Assembly (NCBI GenBank): GCA_965661345.1
Contig: CBFIDK010000025.1
Span: forward strand, 1 to 10,437
DNA length: 10,437 nucleotides
Reading direction: 5' to 3'
Source: GCA-2862585 sp965661345
GTDB taxonomy: Bacteria > Bacteroidota > Bacteroidia > Flavobacteriales > UBA7312
In this document: piece by piece, positions 6,620 through 10,437 of the stretch
Layout: each line of letters starts with the position of its first letter
Numbering within the stretch: position 1 is the first letter of the stretch
Translations under genes and position numbers: made by a program
Notes under the pieces: generated by a model
What the model was told of the DNA's origin: nothing
Seen by the model: the letters and a program-made list of their open reading frames with translations, nothing else
The model's database searches: none

Positions 6620-7863
6620 TGAGGTATATATACATATTACTATTATTACATACTGTAGCTTTTGCTCAAGTTGTACCTGTAGAAATTGTAAAAAAAGACA
6701 ATGGCTTTCAATTACTAAGAGGGGGAGAACCGTACTATATTAAAGGCGTTGGAGGTATCGATTATTTAGAACAAGCCAAAGAGTATGGCGCGAATTCATT
6801 TAGGACATGGTCAACCGAAAACGCTAAAGAACAACTAGACAAAGCCCATGAACTGGGGATGACTGTATGTTTAGGTTTTTGGGCGCAGCACGAAAGACAC
6901 GGCTTTGATTGGAGTAATGAAATAGGTGTAAAGCTACAACTTGAAGCCTTCTCAAAAGTGGTTGACGAAGTCAAAGACCACCCTGCATTATTGATGTGGG
7001 CCGTTGGCAATGAGGTCGACCTATTTTATACCAATTTTGATGTTTGGAAACACATCAATGACATTGCTTTAATGATAAAAGAAAAAGACCCTTACCATCC
7101 CGTTACGACCGTTACTGCAGGACTGGATGTTGCCGAAGTTAAGCTCATACAAAAGTACGCTCCTAGTTTAGACCTATTGGGGGTGAATACGTATGGAGGT
7201 CTAGATTTTGCCATAGAGTCTTTGCCTTACTACGGATGGGATAAGCCTTATATGATTACGGAATGGGGGCCAAATGGCCACTGGGAATCTCCTACCACAG
7301 ACTGGGGAATACCTATTGAGCAAACTAGTACTGAAAAAGCCAAATCTTACAAAGAGCGTTACGAAATGATTTTTGAAGATTCGGAAGATTGTCTTGGTTC
7401 ATACGTTTTTTTATGGGGCTTTAAGCAAGAGACAACGTCTTCATGGTATGGATTATTCCTCAAAGATGGTACGCAAACGAGTGTTATGGATATCTTGATA
7501 GAAAAATGGAGTGGAAAAAAGCCAGATAATTTAGCTCCAGATTTGAATTCTTTCACTATTAATTCTAAAAATGCTTACCAGAGCGTGAAGGTCGATAAAA
7601 GAACTCAAATGGAAGTAGAAATAGATGCCTTCGACCCGAATAACGATAAGCTGAGTTATCATATTGAAATAGTTCCTGAAAGTACAGACACCAAAGCTGG
7701 CGGGGATTATGAAGAGGCGCCAACTGCAGTCTTCCAAAAAATCTATTCCACAAATAAATTCAATATTAAAGCACCTTCAAAAAGTGGTAGCTACCGCTTA
7801 TTTGTTGTTATTAAAGATGGAGAAAAAGGCGCAACTGCCAATATTCCTTTTTTAGTGAATTAG
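6616..7863 (+). CDS. Secreted clan GH-A TIM-barrel glycosidase or transglycosidase with C-terminal Ig-like domain
   Basis: Retaining TIM-barrel glycoside hydrolase of clan GH-A, similar in layout to the catalytic core of GH2. The signal peptide ends at AFA before QVV (cleavage after about residue 17); there is no lipobox, so it is soluble in the periplasm or secreted. The barrel begins with a strand pair around residues 31-46 (FQLLRGGEPYYIKGVG), then NSFRTW (60-65), LGFWAQHERHG (86-96), the acid/base motif WAVGNEVD with Glu133, LLGVNTYGG (187-195), and the nucleophile motif YMITEWGPNGHWE with Glu216; FLWGFKQ (265-271) is a late barrel strand. Residues about 305-415 form a beta-rich Ig- or cadherin-like domain (LNSFTINSKN... 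EIDAFDPNNDKLSYHIEI). The N-terminal sandwich domains of true GH2 enzymes are absent. N-E-V and E-W-G-P-N also recall GH5 and GH72-type transglycosidases, so remodelling rather than hydrolysis is possible. The start could be ATG 6616 or the adjacent ATG 6619. It is the last gene of the operon and overlaps GH16 by 4 bp. Confidence 0.82.
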   Translation: MMRYIYILLLLHTVAFAQVVPVEIVKKDNGFQLLRGGEPYYIKGVGGIDYLEQAKEYGANSFRTWSTENAKEQLDKAHELGMTVCLGFWAQHERHGFDWSNEIGVKLQLEAFSKVVDEVKDHPALLMWAVGNEVDLFYTNFDVWKHINDIALMIKEKDPYHPVTTVTAGLDVAEVKLIQKYAPSLDLLGVNTYGGLDFAIESLPYYGWDKPYMITEWGPNGHWESPTTDWGIPIEQTSTEKAKSYKERYEMIFEDSEDCLGSYVFLWGFKQETTSSWYGLFLKDGTQTSVMDILIEKWSGKKPDNLAPDLNSFTINSKNAYQSVKVDKRTQMEVEIDAFDPNNDKLSYHIEIVPESTDTKAGGDYEEAPTAVFQKIYSTNKFNIKAPSKSGSYRLFVVIKDGEKGATANIPFLVN

Positions 7864-7897
7864 TTTTTAAGTCTTTTATTCTTCAATATCAAGCTTG

Positions 7898-8791
7898 CTA
7901 ATTAGTTATAAGCTCAATAAAGGCTTCATTAAACACTTCCACTCCAGATTGATTTAGGTGATGAGAGTCGTAGAAATGTACACTATCGGTAAGTGAAATC
8001 AGTTCATTAAAGTTGTAGTAGTCGGAATAAGTCGACATCAAGGCATCAAATTTTTCGTTGCTTTTATACAAGGCGTATTCCGCTAAGGTAACCGGTGCTT
8101 GAACCAAAACTAATTCTATCCCAACTCCTTTGATTATATCGACAACCTTTTCAAAAGCGGCCAATTGGGTTTGTTTAATTTCATAAGAAATGCTTGCCGA
8201 GGGCTTAAAACTTTGCTTTTGTCGTTCCACGAAACCACCAGAAATATAGGTGTCTTTTCCAATTGTTTTTTCTTCCGAAAAGTTTGTGTCTAGTTTTAAA
8301 AAGCGTCTCAAATTCGAGTAAATAAGCGTATTAAAAACCTTCAAGTTTTCTGAATCTATTCCCATTTTTACCAGTTTCCAGTCAGTCTTTTCGTTTGAAA
8401 TAATATCCGAAATCGATTCAATACCGTCAGAGCTAAAGGTTTGTGGGCTAACTTCAAAAACAATTTTTTCACATTCAATATCATCTAAATATTTTTCTAG
8501 TAAATATAAACTTTGAATGGGGGTTTGTCCGCTCGACCCTAGGTTAAAACAACTAATATTATTTCGATTAAAAATTCGAACATCAAATCCTCTATACGCA
8601 TGTGATGACCCTATAAACAAGATGTCTATTTTTGGATATTTAGGAATTTCACTTAATCGTGTATGCATATGTCCAGCTTGTTTTTTATACATATTGTTCG
8701 GATTATGCTTTTCTGTTATGCTAATAAAAAGAACATAGAATAGGCTAGCAAAAACTCCAAAAAGAACGATATTTTTAATAAACTGTTTCAT
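7898..8791 (-). CDS. Membrane-anchored SGNH-like protein, partner of the MBOAT O-acyltransferase
   Basis: Predicted type II membrane protein of 297 residues: one N-terminal transmembrane segment (about 7-25, after MKQFIKN) with the bulk in the periplasm. The globular part has SGNH-hydrolase landmarks. Block I is ILFIGSSHAYRGFD with Ser63 as probable nucleophile and His64 following, as in DltD/AlgJ-like proteins. Block II is FNLGSSGQTP (82-91). The C-terminal catalytic block is YDSHHLNQSG with Asp275 and His278. Proteins of this kind work with MBOAT partners to move an acyl, usually acetyl, group onto an exported polysaccharide or cell-wall polymer; AlgI-AlgJ/AlgX and DltB-DltD are the known examples. 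Its ATG follows the MBOAT stop codon directly with no gap, so the two are almost certainly co-transcribed. It has no signal for lipidation. It could instead be an esterase, but the MBOAT pairing and the GSSH motif favour a transferase role. The acyl donor and acceptor glycan are not shown by the sequence. Confidence 0.75.
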   Translation of the reverse strand: MKQFIKNIVLFGVFASLFYVLFISITEKHNPNNMYKKQAGHMHTRLSEIPKYPKIDILFIGSSHAYRGFDVRIFNRNNISCFNLGSSGQTPIQSLYLLEKYLDDIECEKIVFEVSPQTFSSDGIESISDIISNEKTDWKLVKMGIDSENLKVFNTLIYSNLRRFLKLDTNFSEEKTIGKDTYISGGFVERQKQSFKPSASISYEIKQTQLAAFEKVVDIIKGVGIELVLVQAPVTLAEYALYKSNEKFDALMSTYSDYYNFNELISLTDSVHFYDSHHLNQSGVEVFNEAFIELITN

Positions 8792-10240
8792 TTAGAATTG
8801 AAAATAGATAAAGGGGTTCTGACTAGTAGGCATACAACTTCCAATAAGCGCTAAAAGGAAGGCATAAAAACTCCAACGTTGAATTTTATTTAATCGGTCG
8901 ATTCTTTCAATAGCATATTCATTTTCTCTACCTAGCCATTCAATTAATAAAAAGAACATAAGTAAAAGAGCAGTTATTTTTAGTTGTGATTTACTTAGGG
9001 TGTTTTGTGCTGAAAAGAGACTCCAATCAAACATGTATTGAAAATATTCCTTGGCATGATAGATGCTTTCTGCTCTAAAAAAAATCCATGTCATAGTACT
9101 TAATAAAAAGGTAGATACCATTGCAATTAACTCTCTGAAAGTAGGAAAGAATTTACCTTGAGCTACTGTGTCTAAATGAGTCCGATTTTTTTTGAAAAGA
9201 AGCAATGGCAAAAAGAACAAAGCATTTAAAGCTCCCCAAATTATAAATGTCCAGTTTGCACCATGCCAAAATCCACTGACTATAAATACGATGAAAACGT
9301 TCCTTATTTGTTTAGTTTTCGAAGCTTTACTTCCACCCAAAGGGATATACACATAGTCTCTAAACCAACTGCTGAGGGAAATATGCCATCGCCTCCAGAA
9401 CTCGGCGATATCTCTTGAAAAATACGGGAAGCTGAAATTTTTCATCAGATTGAAGCCAAATAATCTGGCTGTACCAATAGCAATATCAGAGTAGCCTGAA
9501 AAATCACCATAAATCTGAAAGGCAAAAAACACAGCCCCTAAAACTAATGTGCTGGCTGAATGGTCAGCAGGGGAATTAAATATGGTGTTAGCGATTTCAG
9601 CGCAATTATCTGCAATTATCATTTTCTTAAATAAGCCCCAAAGAATCTGACGCATGCCGTCTACTGCTGTAGTATAGTCAAATTGTTTTTTCTTTATGAA
9701 CTGAGGGAGAAAGCTAGAGGCGCGCTCAATAGGCCCAGCCACTAGCTGAGGAAAGAAAGAAACGAAAGCCGAAAAGGCTAATAAATTTGTTGTTGGCTCT
9801 ATTTTTTTACGGTATGCATCTATAGTATAACTCATGGTTTGAAAGGTATAAAAGCTAATACCGACAGGTAGAATGATATTAATACTGCTTCCCTCAAAAG
9901 ATGTTCCAAATAGAGTAAAAGCAGTAGTAAATTGATCTATGAAAAAGTTGTAATACTTAAAGAATCCGAGGAGTCCAATATTAACACTAATGCTAATCCA
10001 TAAGAGTAACTTTCTTTTAGAAACAGAGTGGGATTCATTTTTCAAGCCAAGCCCAACACAATAGTCTACAATTGTGCTAAACAAAATTAAACTCAAAAAC
10101 CGCCAATCCCAACAGCTGTAGAAATAGTAGCTTGAGAGTAGTAATATTCCATTTTGAAGGTTTAAATTCTTGTTGAATAGCCAGAATAAACAAAAGACTA
10201 TGGGTAAGAAAAAAGCGAATTCTATGGAGTTAAATAACAT
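8792..10240 (-). CDS. MBOAT family membrane-bound O-acyltransferase (AlgI-like)
   Basis: Integral membrane O-acyltransferase of 482 residues, a normal length for bacterial AlgI/DltB/PatA-type MBOATs. It opens with the typical MLFNSIEFAFFLP and ends with NPFIYFQF, both common at the ends of AlgI-like proteins, so it is full length and the start is secure. Landmarks are ILPVGISFYTFQTMSY (123-138), FFPQLVAGPIER (162-173), IYGDFSGYSDIAIG (243-256), the loop FWRRWHISLSSWFRDYVYIP (281-300) with His286, and SGFWHGANWTFIIWG (322-336) with the invariant catalytic His326. About ten hydrophobic segments are spread along the chain. It should pass an acyl group from a cytoplasmic donor to a periplasmic acceptor together with the SGNH protein encoded directly after it. 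Which polymer is modified is unknown; the convergent glycosidase operon is the obvious local candidate, but there are no alginate or teichoic-acid genes here. It may be expressed from its own promoter or read through from the upstream T9SS cargo gene 50 bp away. Confidence 0.93.
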   Translation of the reverse strand: MLFNSIEFAFFLPIVFCLFWLFNKNLNLQNGILLLSSYYFYSCWDWRFLSLILFSTIVDYCVGLGLKNESHSVSKRKLLLWISISVNIGLLGFFKYYNFFIDQFTTAFTLFGTSFEGSSINIILPVGISFYTFQTMSYTIDAYRKKIEPTTNLLAFSAFVSFFPQLVAGPIERASSFLPQFIKKKQFDYTTAVDGMRQILWGLFKKMIIADNCAEIANTIFNSPADHSASTLVLGAVFFAFQIYGDFSGYSDIAIGTARLFGFNLMKNFSFPYFSRDIAEFWRRWHISLSSWFRDYVYIPLGGSKASKTKQIRNVFIVFIVSGFWHGANWTFIIWGALNALFFLPLLLFKKNRTHLDTVAQGKFFPTFRELIAMVSTFLLSTMTWIFFRAESIYHAKEYFQYMFDWSLFSAQNTLSKSQLKITALLLMFFLLIEWLGRENEYAIERIDRLNKIQRWSFYAFLLALIGSCMPTSQNPFIYFQF

Positions 10241-10259
10241 GGTTCTTTAGCAATGGTCA

Positions 10260-10267
10260 CAAACATA
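10260..10267 (-). promoter_or_regulatory. Possible -7 promoter element for the MBOAT-SGNH pair
   Basis: Read on the minus strand, this is TATGTTTG, an exact match to the Bacteroidota -7 consensus TAnnTTTG. It ends 19 bp before the MBOAT ATG and lies in the 50-bp gap after the upstream cargo gene stop. No clear TTG or TTTG -33 element is seen at the normal distance, and the match could be chance in AT-rich DNA. If real, it would allow expression independent of the cargo gene, with a very short leader. Confidence 0.35.
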
Positions 10268-10290
10268 TAGAAACGAAAACTAATTTCCGA

Positions 10291-10437
10291 TTATTGGAAT
10301 AATATTTTGTGATAAATGCTCCCAGAAGTAGTGGATATTTCTAAGAAGTACACGCCTTTCGGTGTAGCGTTCATGTCTATTACCGTCTGGTGCTGACCTG
10401 CAAAGTTCACTAGCTCTTCGCTGTAAAGCTCCTCGCC
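10291..10437 (-). CDS. T9SS type A C-terminal sorting domain of a secreted protein (partial, C-terminal end)
   Basis: The last 48 codons of a protein whose body lies beyond the right edge; the stop is the TAA complementary to 10291-10293. The tail has the pattern of the Por/Type IX secretion type A sorting domain: an ELYSEELVNFAG strand pair, then QTVIDMNATPKGVYFLEIS, then a short turn and the closing strand IYHKILFQ. The DM-N-x-x-x-KGVYF-x-x-I-S core followed by a K-I-x-x-Q ending is characteristic. In this pathway the domain directs the folded protein through the outer membrane and is removed or used for attachment to the surface. The catalytic or binding body is not visible, so the function is unknown. 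It is on the same strand as the MBOAT gene, 50 bp upstream of it, and could share its transcript. Confidence 0.85.
   Translation of the reverse strand, partial: GEELYSEELVNFAGQHQTVIDMNATPKGVYFLEISTTSGSIYHKILFQ

Noticed and set aside
3955..7753. Short open frames on the opposite strand or in other frames inside the lipoprotein, GH16 and GH-A genes (for example 3955-4161 -, 6183-6413 +, 6762-7010 -, 7531-7737 -)
   Set aside because: Each lies wholly inside a well-supported gene, shows no recognisable domain or signal peptide, and has unlikely composition. They are by-products of the real reading frames.
133..7863. Classical SusCD polysaccharide utilisation locus
   Set aside because: Neither barrel has a TonB box, carboxypeptidase-like N-terminal domain or plug, and neither lipoprotein has the helical TPR pattern of SusD.
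7892..7914. Inverted repeat AGCTT/AAGCT at the convergent junction as a shared terminator
   Set aside because: The stem is only 5 bp with a 13-nt loop, no T-run follows on either strand, and it overlaps the stop codon of the SGNH gene.
8517..8738. A 73-residue frame on the + strand inside the SGNH gene
   Set aside because: It is the complement of the conserved SGNH block I region; the minus-strand gene has matching catalytic motifs and coupled spacing, while this frame has none.
7898..10240. Naming the acyltransferase pair algI/algJ or dltB/dltD
   Set aside because: The families match, but no alginate or teichoic-acid genes are present and the substrate cannot be read from the sequence, so no gene symbol is given.
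10287..10297. Near-palindrome CCGATTATTGG at the end of the T9SS cargo gene as a terminator or operator
   Set aside because: There is no room for a loop, one position is a wobble pair and no T-run follows, so it cannot be told from chance.
1..10437. CRISPR arrays, insertion sequences, integrases, tRNA or rRNA genes
   Set aside because: I saw no regularly spaced repeats, transposase or integrase motifs, or RNA-gene-like segments, and nearly all the DNA is accounted for by genes.

Overview
The window looks like a chromosomal segment from a Bacteroidota bacterium, probably a flavobacterium-like member of the phylum; no genus is claimed. The signs are AT-rich DNA, TAnnTTTG-type -7 promoter elements, start codons without purine-rich Shine-Dalgarno sequences, several lipoprotein and outer-membrane barrel genes, and a Type IX secretion (T9SS) C-terminal sorting domain at the right edge.

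Left edge (1-132): nine codons that may be the end of a T9SS-type cargo gene, a perfect 12-bp hairpin terminator with a T-rich tail, then a -7-like promoter element. Together these mark the start of a new transcription unit.

Main operon (133-7863, + strand): six tightly packed genes, with gaps of 10 and 3 bp and overlaps of 20, 4 and 4 bp. They encode two large predicted outer-membrane beta-barrels, a lipoprotein with a carbohydrate-binding-like beta-sandwich, a lipoprotein with two tandem copies of a Trp/Cys-rich sandwich domain, a GH16 laminarinase-type lipoprotein with an intact E-x-D-x-x-E site, and a secreted clan GH-A TIM-barrel glycosidase or transglycosidase with a C-terminal Ig-like domain. 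All six products appear to be exported. There is no SusC/SusD pair, regulator, glycosyltransferase or ABC transporter in the window, so this is not a classical polysaccharide utilisation locus. The gene set fits either a cell-surface beta-glucan handling machine or an outer-membrane exit and tailoring system for a self-made polysaccharide.

Convergent module (7898-10240, - strand): an AlgI-like MBOAT membrane O-acyltransferase followed, with no gap, by a membrane-anchored SGNH-like protein. This is the usual two-part machinery for O-acylating an exported glycan. Its closeness to the glycan operon suggests, but does not prove, a shared polysaccharide.

Right edge (10291-10437, - strand): the last 48 residues of a T9SS type A cargo protein. 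Only about 34 bp separate the two convergent units, and no clear terminator is visible there. No tRNA, rRNA, CRISPR array, insertion sequence or integrase was seen.
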